Shown: positions 50,288-61,960 of the stretch, in pieces
Layout: each line of letters begins with the position of its first letter
Numbering within the stretch: position 1 is the stretch's first letter
DNA from: Dryococelus australis
Taxonomy: Eukaryota; Arthropoda; Insecta; Phasmatodea; Phasmatidae
Assembly: GCA_029891345.1 (NCBI GenBank)
Contig: CM056994.1
Coordinates: 56,513,251 to 56,577,250 of the forward strand
Reading direction: 5' to 3'
DNA length: 64,000 nucleotides
Notes under the pieces: model-generated
The model's database searches: none
What the model was told of the DNA's origin: nothing
The model's input: only the letters and a program-made list of their open reading frames with translations
Made by a program: the position numbers and the translations under genes

Positions 50288-50950
50288 TTAACAAAGGATC
50301 CTTACACCGTCTGAAAAGAATTCAAAATATGCGTCATGATTAATCCTGTCATTAACTATCCATGCATCAGTTAGCCTGCCGGCAAACGCTATGACCAGTA
50401 TGTTGTATCTGAGATTGGATGATGAACTTTTCACTGAAGCTGGAGTGTCAGAAATAGAATTACTTTTCATCCCTGAATTAACATATCGACTTTTTTGAGG
50501 AAACACTGTGTGTGGAGCAGGAAATATTAAGTGCTGTGCAGTAGGTGAACTCTGTGGTGCTAACTGTAGTGTTGTTTGTGGTGTAGTCTCAGAATGCGGT
50601 GCTGGGTTTGTTGGTAGGTGAGGTGCTATGTGAGCTGCCAATTGAGGTGATATGTGAGGTGTTGTCTCAGGATGTGGTGCTGTTTGTGGTATTGCTTCAG
50701 GAAGTGGTGCTGTTTGCATAGAATAAATGTTGCAAATTTTATAATGTCTCTTCAAATTATCACTCCGAGAAAATTGTTTCTGGCAGAATTTGCAGTCAAA
50801 AGTCACAGTCGAACTGTTTATCTTGCAGGTTGTTATTTCATGCCGATACACGCTGCATAGAGTTGCAAATGCTTTACCACAGAAGCAACACAGAAGAGGC
50901 ATCATTGCTTCTGTACTATTCCAAGACCAGCATGAAACTGAAAGGTGCAC
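50288..50950 (-). CDS. Zinc-finger ORF (two C2HC fingers), Polinton-like element
   Basis: A 220-codon minus-strand open frame. Finger 1 is CCFC-x12-H-x4-C (residues about 20-43). Finger 2 reads CKFCQKQFSRSDNLKRHYKI followed by C (about 54-74). A Pro/Thr/His-rich imperfect repeat (residues about 80-145) comes next, and the C terminus includes VIAFAGRLTDAWIVNDRI. The C-terminal pattern, with a Phe-x-Gly-Arg core after the fingers, reminds me of N-terminal parts of large proteins in insect Polinton-type elements; that is recollection, not a search result. It could be the first exon of a longer or decayed gene. It lies alone in the loop of the inverted-repeat element, and the start Met is the first in frame. 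Confidence 0.55.
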   Translation of the reverse strand: MHLSVSCWSWNSTEAMMPLLCCFCGKAFATLCSVYRHEITTCKINSSTVTFDCKFCQKQFSRSDNLKRHYKICNIYSMQTAPLPEAIPQTAPHPETTPHISPQLAAHIAPHLPTNPAPHSETTPQTTLQLAPQSSPTAQHLIFPAPHTVFPQKSRYVNSGMKSNSISDTPASVKSSSSNLRYNILVIAFAGRLTDAWIVNDRINHDAYFEFFSDGVRILC

Positions 50951-51319
50951 CTCTTTTATAGGTAGTTATAGGAATTGTAAACGTGAGCAATATGTAAATT
51001 CTAGGAATTGTATATTCGATTACATTATACATCTGAATCCGGTTTTTTCATTAGCGAATCTAATTGTGTCTAACTAATTGTTTTGTCTCCCACAACAGCA
51101 TACTTAGTGTCATAATATACGTATGTAGTGCTGAAAAGAGAAAAACCTCATTAGTCACTAGTCACTTACAACGATGTATCGATGTAGCTTAAATAAATGT
51201 TTTATTAGTAACATCCTAACCAGAGGGGAAAAAATTACTTACATAATTTACTTGAATAATTTTGTCGTAATTTCAATATTGGATTTAAAATATATAATGA
51301 GGGAAATAAGTTGTGTATT

Positions 51320-51740
51320 TAAAAAAGCAGCACGCTCACATCGCTTTCAACAGCACACGGCATATCTACAAAAAGATACCGGGATGTGGCGAGAACCAGG
51401 TAGCGAGAGTAAGGTAGAGAGTTGATGGGGAGCAGGCAAGAGCTTTGGTCATGTGTGGTGGAATGAGGCATTGCGGAACCAAGATGTGAGATGCAACCGC
51501 TAGCAATAGCAGGCACTAGCATACAAGCACAGCTCTCTCTGTTCACCTTCCCCCACACACGGCCATCCCTGCAGAGCTCTGCCACACATGTGCAAGGTGG
51601 TCGACACTTCACCTCCACCACCCCTCTGCCGACTCCAGCCCACAGCAGACCGCGTCCCTGGTCTCTACTCTAGTATACAGTACACAGTGCCTTGGCACAC
51701 TCTACCTGCCCGTTCTGTCTTTCCCAGCACACGGGCTACA
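51320..51740. other. GC-richer block in the element loop
   Basis: C/A-rich DNA upstream of the zinc-finger ORF (which is read leftward from 50950). It could be a promoter or 5' region, but no TATA or other motif was clear. Confidence 0.25.
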
Positions 51741-52052
51741 TGATTAGTAAAAAGTGAGCGGACTGCATTTAGAATACAACACTGTATTGAAATTTAAACC
51801 ACTTTTCATATTAATTGGCATTTTTCCACTTTAAAAGGAAAATATTTCTTAAATTGAGGTAAAATTACTTTTCAACATTAATTTTTTTTTTTCCAAAAAT
51901 ACATGTATTAATTATTTTCGTCTAGAAAGTTTAACGAGGGGAGTACTAAATTAGCACTCTTAAAACTAAACATTTCTTATACTCATTCAGCAACAAAAAA
52001 TTGTAAACTTTAAAATTAATTTTTTTTAATTGTATAGTAACATAAAAACTAC

Positions 52053-52054
<2 letters not shown>

Positions 52055-52096
<42 letters not shown>
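52055..52096 (+). repeat. (AT)n microsatellite
   Basis: About 21 AT units. Confidence 0.95.
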
Positions 52097-52103
<7 letters not shown>

Positions 52104-52139
52104 TCATATTAAACATCCATCAGGTATTCTCAACAAACA

Positions 52140-53030
52140 ACTCTATTCATACTCACTGTCATGCACCAAATCAATCATTGTTTTCTAAGTACTTGGTAAT
52201 ATATATCCTAATATTCCAGATTGTTTTTGATATATCTTTGGGAGTATTTGATAGAGTAAAAAGCGACTTGGATCATAATATTGTCGCTGCCTTTTCTCCA
52301 TTATAAAGATAATTGCGGTTTCTGAGCCTCTCACACTAATCCATTAAAAATCACCAAATAGAACGAAAACCTCTCTCGAATAACTTCCAAACCATGGAAG
52401 ACTACTATATATGTATCTATCTAACACCTTTCCCACATTCATACTCACAGTCATGCACCCAATCAGTAATTTTTTCCTAAGTACTCAGTAGTGTATATTC
52501 TCGATGGTTTTTTAATATCTTTGGGAGTATTTATGGGCATAGAAAGAGACTTAGTTCATGATATTGTCACTGCCTTTTCTCCATTATAAAGATACTGGTG
52601 GTTTCCGAGCCGCTCACTACAATCCACCAAAAACTCACAAAAATAGAACAATAACCTCTCTAGAATATCTCCCAAACCATGAAACATGGCGGCATATCTA
52701 ACACCTTTCCTACACTCATAATCACAGTGATGCACACAATCAATAATTTTATTTCTAAGTACTTGGTAATATATATTCTAGATGGTTTTTGATATATCTT
52801 TGGGAGTATTTGATAAAGAAGCTAGAGAATCGGATTGTGATAATGTCATGGTCTTTTCTCCATTATAACAACTATGGCAGTTTCTGATCTTCTCACACTT
52901 ATCCATCAAAAACTCACAAAAATAAAACGAAACACCTCTCAAATATCATCCAAACTATGAAACATGGTGGTATGTCTAACATGGTGGTATGTCTAACACT
53001 TTTCTCCAAATTCATATTCACATCATATCC
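52140..53030 (+). repeat. Satellite-like array, about 280-bp units, three copies
   Basis: The anchor CTTTGGGAGTATTTG/A recurs at 52236, 52521 and 52798 (spacings 285 and 277). Each unit also carries a CATACTCAC-GTCATGCACC block and a CCTTTTCTCCATTATAA block, with a partial fourth start near 53009. Copies are roughly 75-85% alike. A short 18-bp ACATGGTGGTATGTCTA duplication lies at the right end (about 52960-52997). Confidence 0.85.
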
Positions 53031-53039
53031 ATAGCCAAA

Positions 53040-53460
53040 CCCACCCAGCCTCTCTTAAAATACTTAAAACTAACAAAATTTAAAAAAACAAGGTAAAATT
53101 CTAACAATTTTAACAAATGTGGAAAAAGTTTAAACAAATTCTAAAAGTTTTAACTAGTCCTAAGAAAGTTTAAGCAAATACGAAAAAGTTTAAATAATTT
53201 ACAAAGGAACTGTAACAAATTTAAGCAAGTACTGGTCAAAATCAAACAATTTTAACAAATTATGAAGAAAGTTAACGAAGTTAAGAAAAATTGTAATACA
53301 ATTTTTTAGTAAAATTCTAAAAGATTTTAACAAATTCTGAAAAAAAGTAAAAAGATATTAAGCATAGCGGGACCAAAATCCAACAATTTTTTTTTAATTC
53401 CGAAAAAGAATTTATACGAATAAAAAAATCTAAATATTAAGCTTATTTACTTACATAAAG
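53040..53460 (+). repeat. Degenerate short A/T-rich repeats
   Basis: Repeated variants of AAGTTTAAACAAATTCTAA, about 30 bp apart, with many substitutions. Follows the 280-bp array directly. Confidence 0.6.
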
Positions 53461-55595
53461 TCTACTACTAAAGGTGGTAGTCATCGAATGAGGCCTGAAC
53501 CCAGTTCAGACAGGTGAACGGCCGAGCGGACCCCGGTCAGGCAGCTGAGAGCCCGGACGGGGTCCAGAATAGTAGACGAGCACTGCAGGTGGCTATCCGA
53601 CCAGGCATGTGGTAGACTGGCAGCAGATCTGAAGGTTGGATCCTCAGGTTACTTGACTCCACAACACCGGACCAGATGCCATCAAATCCCAGGTAAAAGG
53701 CAAACGGGCGATGGGATCCTCGAAAACGAGTGTTTCATGCCCCTAGCACCATCGCGAGCACTCGACAGCAGGTACGCTGGGAGGCAGCAGTAGAGACCAG
53801 TTCCCGAACATGCACAGAACCGGACGGTCGACATGCACACAGCGGTGAAGTGGGAGGACCGGTTCCCTTAACGGCAAATCAACCAATGGTGGCCAGAGAT
53901 ACAGAGCTGTATTTATACCCCCACAACCCTCCCTTGTTGTATATTTTGTATGTCGATATTCGCCTCAAATATATTTCAGTTTAAGTAATAACATATTTCT
54001 AACATTTCTAAGTGAAATTTTACCGAATTTAACCGAATTTACGAAATTAAAATGGTTATTTCACGACCGAACACATTTTTAGCTTTTAGAGTGCACACTT
54101 TGAAATTTAATGTGGAATATATGTATTTATTTGGTTTTAAGTGATTATATGTGATTTGAATTACGTTATTATTTGATGAATTTGTACAAGTGTCTTTTTT
54201 ACCCTGAATTTAATCCATTTTTAGTATGTTTGAAACATTTTTTACATAGACGAACTAATTTATGTTTGAAATATTATACCGTTTTTTTTAGTTTTAATTA
54301 TATAATAAATTACTTGTCAAACAATATGTGTTTCGTTCATTATTCCTTTATGTAGCTTGCAAAATGCTTAATGATTACTGACTTACAAACTAGATCACAA
54401 TCAAACATGTCTTAGCCAGGATTCGAACCCAGCAACTAGATTACATTTAACCAACTATAGCATAATCTAATTACTCTATGGAGGTTGGTGAAAGAATAAA
54501 CTATTTTTTGTGTAAATATGTTGAGTTGAAGAATAATACTACTTTTTCCAACATAGATCTTTGCCAGGAGACTGTTTTAAGTATCTTTAGATGTTGTAAC
54601 CAGTATTTTGGCAAACGGATAGGATAGTGATGATAGGGTCACACACCATTGCCTTTCAGCTATTTTTAATATAGTGTAGTGAGGCTTTCAAGTTGTTAAG
54701 CATTACTCTGAATTTGAATTTTAGGGCCTATTTCTTGATTCTAATGATTTTTAGAAGTTCTTACAGTGTTTGAGGCTTGGGGATCTAACGTTTGTTGTGT
54801 CCTTCAGTCGCCACTTAAAAGAAATATTATAATATTACATTTTGGTAGTTTTTAGTGAATTTATATTATATTGGTTCTAATCTAATACTTGGAATTTGTG
54901 TTCCTGAGTTGAGGGATACGTTGTCTAACTGTTTAATGTTACATGAAGGGTAACACATCTTACAATAAAAAAGTGGACAGCAGAGTTCACTGTGAAACCT
55001 CGAATGTAAAGTGCTAGAAATTGATTTAAATTGTGTCATAAGGGTGTTATGCTAAAGCTTGTTTCACATATCCCTGTAGAATTGATATACAGTGCTTGAG
55101 AATTCTTATTAGTGATATGGCATTTTTAAAGCTACTATTTGTTTAGGCATGAATGAGAACTATTTATCCTAAAATTGCAGTTGCATATATTTTTACACTT
55201 ACCTGCTTAAGACACAAGTTTGTGTTGCTAATGAAGTGTTTTCTAGTCAAGAACTATCTATTCAGTGATTACTCTCCTAGTTATTATAGTTTATTTGATT
55301 AGTTGCATGAATAATTATAATTGTGTATCTGATTTTTTAATAGTGCTTGGTGTTTTTCTTATATTGTATTTATTAATGTGGTAATATTGTTTTCATACAA
55401 TAAAAGGTCTTAAAACAATCCTTTGAGTGCGCTATTTTTAATTACTACCTTTAAGTAAGATGTAGCCAAGTTTTTTTAATTTCAGTGAGTGATTACATAT
55501 GCATATCTCTTTGTGTAAGCTATTAGAATGCTCTCCTCCTAATGTTTCACATTGTATTAGGTTTTTCCTGTATATATTTTTTATTTACAACATTC
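53461..55595. other. Element loop, right part
   Basis: A GC-rich block at about 53500-53900 is followed by AT-rich DNA. A minus-strand box-B-like GGGTTCGAATCC at about 54419-54430 suggests another SINE remnant. No gene recognised. Confidence 0.4.
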
Positions 55596-55599
55596 GCTT

Positions 55600-58500
55600 G
55601 TATTTTTGATAGGAATAAAAACATTTTTTAAGTCGTTGTAACATACTTTTTTTTTTTTAGAAAATTTAAGAAACTCAGTTGAGACATTTTATCTATCAAT
55701 ATTATTCCTTTCTTAGGTAAACAAATTTTCATTTCACACCCTTAAAAGGTAGAGGTAAAATAAACATACTAATAAATTAATATTAAAACATACATTTGTT
55801 GACAAAATCAGGAATCCTACAGAATGTTACAATACATAGCACATATTAAAAAATTGTTTAGAAATATGTACAAATACAGGTTGTTTCAAAAAATAGCAAA
55901 TCATTTTTAACACAAGTTATTTCAAAACATACACAAACAAGTACAGAAAGTTCCAAAATATAGCACCAGTAAGTATACTGCGATTCACAAACATAGATAC
56001 CATAACATTTTAATACTGGTTATACATTATAGGGTGTTTGACAGTTCCTTATTCCCCAAAATCATTTCTCATTCTTGAAAACGATTCCTTATTCCTCAAA
56101 AACCCTCATTTATTCCTCAAATAACACTCCTTTGTCACATTTAAACAGTTTATCAACCAAATTCAATTGACTTAATCCATTTGAGAAAGACGTAATACTT
56201 CAAACTGAAACATATTCCTATCATGCAATGTTTACTTGAAATAAATACTTTTTTTTTCTGACAAGTAGTAGGGTTAACTTAATTTATTATCATAATTTTT
56301 TAACATATGCTGTCTTCATACTTCTCTGGTGTTTGCAGATAATACTTCATGTGATGTATTCTCGTTCTTTAAGTGCTCTTATGATCAAAACAATTTCTTT
56401 TATTCCGGAATATTCTCCAATTTTTTTAAACGTTAACAAATATCTAAGTCTGTCTACAAGCTCGTTGGAGTCTTCGGAAAATATGTAGTCATTATTCACA
56501 GCATCTGTTGAAAAAAGTCTTTGGGGAAATCAATGTCTTCAGCCTTCTTCGCATCACTTGTATAAGACAACTCGGAGCAGTCATCACTGCTGTTGCGGTA
56601 TGTTAAGTCGAAGATCGTTACGTTCACATGTTAGTGTATATTTCATATAATTCGTTTTATTTCTATATTTATATTCAAGTTAATTCCATCTCCCTCTTTG
56701 TTATTATGTAGTGGAGATGTTACATTTCGTTTCTCAGTAGGAACATTAGTTTTACAGATCTTGGCATGTATATTCAAGTTATCCGATCGTGCAGATTTTC
56801 TATAACAGTTTTTGCAGTTAAGAATGTCCCGAGATGCATTCTTGAAACATTCACTTTTCTCATGCCTGCGAGCATTGTATGCGAACCAGTATAATTTCTC
56901 ACAGAATTTGCAGTGTAGTTGATTCGGTGATATATCCACCTCCATTGGCATTAAGGTAGATTGTAACATTACTCCTCGGGGTTAAAATGACAACTAACTA
57001 GTTTCTGTAAAAATGTAGTACTTTAAACAATATCGGAATTAATTAATAACAGTAAAATGTCTTCTGCTCTAATATTAGTATGTTAATTCACCATGTGGTT
57101 AAATATACATATATTATATGGAATATGTTACCTAGTATCTGGAATTGGATAATCGATACATCTTTACTTGATATTCGATGAAAAATGAATAAATAATAAT
57201 TTAATTTTAGTAATGTAAAAGGAAGAAATGGTTTTGGAAGTATTTTATAGCGGATGTTTAAAGACTTTGTTTACTGAAACGTTTTCCTTTAAGTTTGCTT
57301 AAAATTGGGCTTTTCCCAAATATTGTTGAATTTGACATATTTCAGCAGGGATAGAAGTCATTTCAGCCTGGATTCGTGCCATTTCATTAATATACTGTCG
57401 AAACGAAGTATTTTTTAATAAAATAAGTTCTTATTTGTTCAAATATACACATTTCCTATACGATGGTTTAACCGACAATTTTGCATGGAAACTTTAGTTA
57501 TAAGTAAAATACACATGAAAAAGTATTTCTCTGCTATGCATACATATTTGACAATTTTAATATGTATATTTTCCACAGTTAAAACCTTTTACTTCTATGT
57601 ATTGTAAACACTTATTTGTTATTTAATTGAATTATACGTGCTTTGAAAACGACATAATTTCAATACTTAAATTATATATATAAAAAAATTATTTCGGCTC
57701 ACATAAGATTTATTTAGTGAAAATATCTCTTGTATTCGTCTTGCACGAAATTAATCTTTGTTGTATTTTCCTGGATTTCTGTGGAATTTTTAAAATTTAT
57801 TTTAAGTTTACTGGAAAATGGTATATACCTTAAACATAAAATTTCTTGGAATTTTTTTTTGATTAAATGTAATTCTTGATTAGGAGATTATTTTTCATTG
57901 TGATTTCCTGTACATTTATTTTTTTAATTATATTCGCTGGAAGCAAACTTTCAGACCCTTAAGACACGAGATGCAAAAATTTTTCAAACATCTGTTGGAA
58001 CAAAGGCTTCGAGGGTTGGTAACCTGCTCCAGGCTTGGAGTACAGGTGGAAGGGGTGGGCGGGGAGAAATGGGACCTGGCACACAGGCACGCAGCCAGAC
58101 ATAGCAATGATCCTTCTCAACCACCGCCATATTTAGTTTAGCCACAACCCTTGACTAGAATACATTGCAGAGCTGCGCTGTTAGGATATACTTCACCGCG
58201 CACTGGGATCTGGCGGTATCTCGAGCGACGTTGGACTCGCCGTATATCTTAGTTTCTAACAACGTTCTAACACTTTTTTTATGTGTGTTAAGGAATAATT
58301 TTATAGATTTTTCTTTTTATAAGCGTTTATCGTGTCAAGTGCATTTCTGAGATTGGTCTACGTGAGTTTATAGGATTTCAACTTCCGTATATTACCAAGG
58401 GCATTGCATTTTTGAAGGTGCTCTTCCAGGACTTAACGGAATTTGTTGGAAAAAAATTGTTCGGGTCCGTTGTATGCCTGACTGCTAGCCGCGATGCTTG

Positions 58501-59540
58501 TTAAGTGCTTTATTCAGTTATCTAGTCAGGGTTCAAACCTTGCTTCCAGTATTCGTAAAATACAGTGCGAAATATTTATTTAACCTTCACTAATAATATC
58601 GGAAAATTAAATTATGTGTGAATTCCTCTACAAGTGTTATCTACGGGATTCGCTAAACTTTTATTGCAATAAGTTTACGACGAGAGTTGTGTTAAATTTA
58701 TCCGGACCCTTAAACTTTGTTTCCATTAAGACATTTTCGTGGTTATTTTTCTTTGTACATTGTTTAAAATTTCATGTGAAACATTTCACTGTAGGTATAA
58801 TTCATAATGGGTATGAATAGTGTGCAAATTGTTTCCTTCATTTGGAGGTTTGCGTTTGTTTATTTTTTTTTTTTTTTAATAATCCGTGCGATTTCTCATT
58901 AGGCTAAGATTCGTAAATGTGGATTTCCGAAGCTAGTCTACATATGTTCACTACAAGAATTTTTAAACTTTCACTGCGATACGAACTGTGCAGAGATTGT
59001 GTTAAAAAATATTTTATTCTTGGTAAACAGTAAGTGTTTTCCCTGCAGTTCACTATTTCTTCCATTTCTAAAAATGTAATTTCAAACAATTTACGTTGAG
59101 GGAGAGGTGCGTGTGTCTAGTACGCTATTGGGATTACCTTCCATTGGAAATATATAAACCGGTGAATTCGTAAACAGGAATAAAAAATTGCTATCGATTT
59201 GTGATGTAATGTTTAGTTATTTTAATGTCGAGTAGTTCCGCCATAACCTCAATCGACATTTGACGTTGGTCAAACCAGACGCAGATTGTGGTTGTTCACG
59301 ACACACAACTTATAATTCGCCATAAGCGAATCATTAGAGTCATCACAGCTGAGCGGACATGTTTTAAAAACATTTCAGGTATGTGTAAATTCTACACAGT
59401 GGAGAACTCAGAGGCTATTAGGGACACGTACACTACTTTGTCTAGTACAGTTTAATTTTTATATCCGATCGATCCATTTGATATCAAATCGATAATCCGA
59501 TTAAATATAAATGAAGTAGGGCCCGCCTGCCCCTACTACT
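55600..59540 (-). repeat. Right inverted arm of the Polinton-like element
   Basis: Reverse complement of the left arm. It contains 56140-57815, which the left arm lacks and which carries a zinc-finger ORF. Well-matched landmarks include GGCTTCGAGGGTTGGTAACC against GGTCATCAACCCTCGAAGCC, and AATCCCGTAG/CTACGGGATT near 46605 and 58648. Confidence 0.8.
56643..56969 (-). CDS. Small zinc-finger ORF, paralogue of 50288-50950
   Basis: A 108-codon minus-strand frame. Finger 1 reads CKFCEKLYWFAYNARRHEKS then EC (C-x2-C-x12-H-x4-C). Finger 2 reads CKNCYRKSARSDNLNIHAKI then C, with the same spacing. The shared ARSDNL-x-x-H-x-KIC against SRSDNL-x-x-H-x-KIC marks it as a relative of the loop ORF. It lies in the part of the right arm that the left arm lacks. 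After the fingers it is polar and ends quickly, so it may be truncated. Confidence 0.5.
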   Translation of the reverse strand: MLQSTLMPMEVDISPNQLHCKFCEKLYWFAYNARRHEKSECFKNASRDILNCKNCYRKSARSDNLNIHAKICKTNVPTEKRNVTSPLHNNKEGDGINLNINIEIKRII

Positions 59541-59559
59541 AGAGACACATTGTACTTTT

Positions 59560-60045
59560 ACCTTTATTAGCGTGCCATAAGTATACAAGGACGCAGCTTG
59601 AAGTCACGTCCATGCGAGTCGCCGACGGCACGACTGCACGACAGTTGAGCGCCTTGCGCTTAGAGGTGATGAGGCACGTGGTCAGTGAGCAAGAGTCGGC
59701 CTTAGAAATCACACACTTCGTGGACTCGAACGCGGAAAATAGCTGCATGCATGAGGAAGGCGGGAAGAGTCGTGCAAGCCTGTAGAAACAATTGACACTC
59801 CGGCTTGGACTACAGCTCTATGATGGCTACCAACATTCCTCTCGATTGCGTGTCAATGTTGCCAACACGCGCGACATTAATTATCCACGCCGCGGCCATT
59901 ATCACGTGCTCGGGGTCACGCAGTGGCCATTCGCTCGTGCCATACATTCAACACCTCAGGGGATCTGCGCATTGACGACTGTCGGTTGGCTGAGTGAAGA
60001 GAGTTGGGTGTCTCTTAAAATCGAGGACTTGAAAGCCGATTAGTG
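59560..60045. other. Moderately GC-rich DNA, nothing recognised
   Basis: Short open frames on both strands but no domain. Probably decayed repeat DNA next to the right end of the 14.9-kb element. Confidence 0.35.
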
Positions 60046-60049
60046 TGAA

Positions 60050-60229
60050 ACGAGGTGGGTAGAGCGGTGATGTGATGAAGGAGCGGGGGAAATGACAGAT
60101 TCCCGAGAAAACACGTCGATCAGGCACGATTCCCACATGCAAAAATCCGGGGGTGACCTGGCCGGAAATCGAACCCGGTTCGTATCGGTGGGAGGCGAGT
60201 AGTCTAACCACTACACCACAGCAGCCCAT
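60050..60229 (-). repeat. tRNA-derived SINE copy 3
   Basis: Reading leftward from 60229: box A TGTGGTGTAGTGGTTAGAC, box B GGTTCGATTTC (60175-60165), then ATGTGGGAATCGTGCC and a C-rich body. Strong match in layout to copies 2 and 4. Confidence 0.75.
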
Positions 60230-60239
60230 GTTGTCAGTT

Positions 60240-61055
60240 GGGAGGGCGTAGGCTACGCTGATGACGTGTACTTGTAGTTAAACTGAAAAGTTCAACAGGA
60301 TTTTCTGCCAAATACCGATTCAACCTAACGCATCTAACTCCAAACTCCTCATCTGCCAAATTACTCTTCTACCAAATGTGTTTTCTGCAAACTGCCCGTT
60401 TTACAAAATTCCGGCTTGGTTGGATCACAAAGCCGTGTCAGTGAACACTCCAGTGCTGTAGGGCGTTATAAAAACTACAGCCCAACTTTCAGACTGGCTG
60501 TAGAACTCCGTCATTATGACAATACTAACTTTCAAGAAAGCCGAGACGAACTAAGCAAGTGCGCTTGTGTTCAGTTGAAGTTTATTGGTTCGTATTGTAT
60601 ATTATACCACACCAACATCTTTTTTTCATATGCCTCTCGACTGGACACTCGATTCATCCTGGAAACTATGAAAGTGGAGTTATTATAGTGACATTCCGGA
60701 ATGAATTGCTCGCTACCCGCCATATTTGCACTTAAATAGTCTCATTGTCTCTATAAGTGCAGAAAAGATTGTACTATTTGCGATATGGCTCAAAGAGCGA
60801 TTTATAATTAAAATACGGGAAACAAGGGCACCTACAGTAAATGAAGTGCAGTTGTGACTGGGCTACGATCGAGGGTAAAGTCTTCTCTCTTCCGCTAAAG
60901 GAAATGCTGTCCAAATAAAAGTGCATGGACTTGTATAGTTTGTAGATATTACAGAGAAGATAGTTTTGATTGGCCATTGCACTAATTGTGCATAACAATA
61001 AATGTGAACATCTCTTGTGGTACCAGACAGTTTTCTGAACAACAGAATTTCACCG
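60240..61055. other. AT-rich intergenic DNA, nothing recognised
   Basis: No coding segment, RNA gene or terminal repeat recognised. Confidence 0.45.
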
Positions 61056-61060
61056 CCCAG

Positions 61061-61335
61061 GGGCCCACTGTGGCTGAGCTGTTAGATTGCTCGTCTCCCG
61101 CCAAGGCGTAACCAGGTTCAATCCACGGCCTGATCACGCCCTGATTTTCGCAAGTGGGAATTGTGCTGGACGATGCCGCTGGTCGGTGAGTTTTCGGGCG
61201 GATCTCCCATTTCCCCCTCCCCCTTTACCAAACCAACGCTGCTCAATCTAAACTTATTTCACACTTACCAGCTCTCAAGACCTCGCTGTTAGAAGCCACC
61301 CAAATCTCTCAACCCAACATTCACCTCACATTTCA
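61061..61335 (+). repeat. tRNA-derived SINE copy 4
   Basis: Box A TGGCTGAGCTG (61071-61081), box B GGTTCAATCCA (61115-61125), body GTGGGAATTGTGCTGGACGA. A C-rich segment leads to a T run near 61347. Same family as copies 1-3. Confidence 0.75.
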
Positions 61336-61960
61336 ATAACTCTGTTTTTTTTTTTTTTTACGTGAACACATGCCAAGGGGTTGTAGAATGTTAGTTACTA
61401 CTGTACCTGATGTATTCTCGTTGACGGCGATGTCCTTCCAGCAAAATGTCACGAACAGCGACGTCGTCCAAGTACGTCACTGATGGCTCTGGTGTGTTGT
61501 ATGACGTGTTGGTGAAAGAAACGCAGTTGAAGTATGCTGCTACCTTCTTTTGCCGCCGGTCCAGTCAATGTGAAACACAACAGGCATGATATAAACACAT
61601 AACTTTCTTGACGCATACTGATTTGTTTGCAGAACTTTTTGTCTGACTTGATGCCACGAAGCAGTTATTTAGAGGAAATTCAATTTAAGAATTCACTAGG
61701 CAAGTTTCAACGCAAGTGGTATTTTCTGGTTAGCCGCAGCCAACAGGCAATGCTGGGAAATACTTTCATACAGACTTAAGTCTCAAAGAGTCTTTTCTTC
61801 CACGCATTCTTTTACTGTCATATTTTGCGCCGTTACGGAATGAATTAAATAACTACGTTACAAACAGCGCGACAGAAATGCGAGTCTGTAGAAAATTACT
61901 TACAAAATTGGTGAAAACATTTGTCTAGCTCCCATTCGCCTATACACAGCAACTAACGTA

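Larger units (their letters stand above)
44660..59542. mobile_element. Polinton/Maverick-like 14.9-kb element with long inverted arms
   Basis: The left arm (44660-44755, 45795-47440, 47440-47990) is the reverse complement, in order, of the right arm (59540-59455, 59455-57815, 56140-55600). Each arm has about 2.3 kb of homology. The left end begins AGCAGTAGAGGCGGGCGGG, and the right end, read inward, is AGTAGTAGGGGCAGGCGGG. AGACAC precedes the left end directly (44654-44659) and recurs at 59543-59548, two bases past the right ACT end. A 6-bp duplication, AG/CT termini and this size fit Polintons. The loop holds a zinc-finger ORF, a satellite-like array and AT-rich DNA, but no polymerase B, integrase or capsid gene that I can see. 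Each arm also has one non-shared insertion. Confidence 0.6.

Noticed and set aside
53730-53984. Plus-strand open frame of 84 codons
   Set aside because: A GC-rich block gives a chance frame; no similarity to any family I know.
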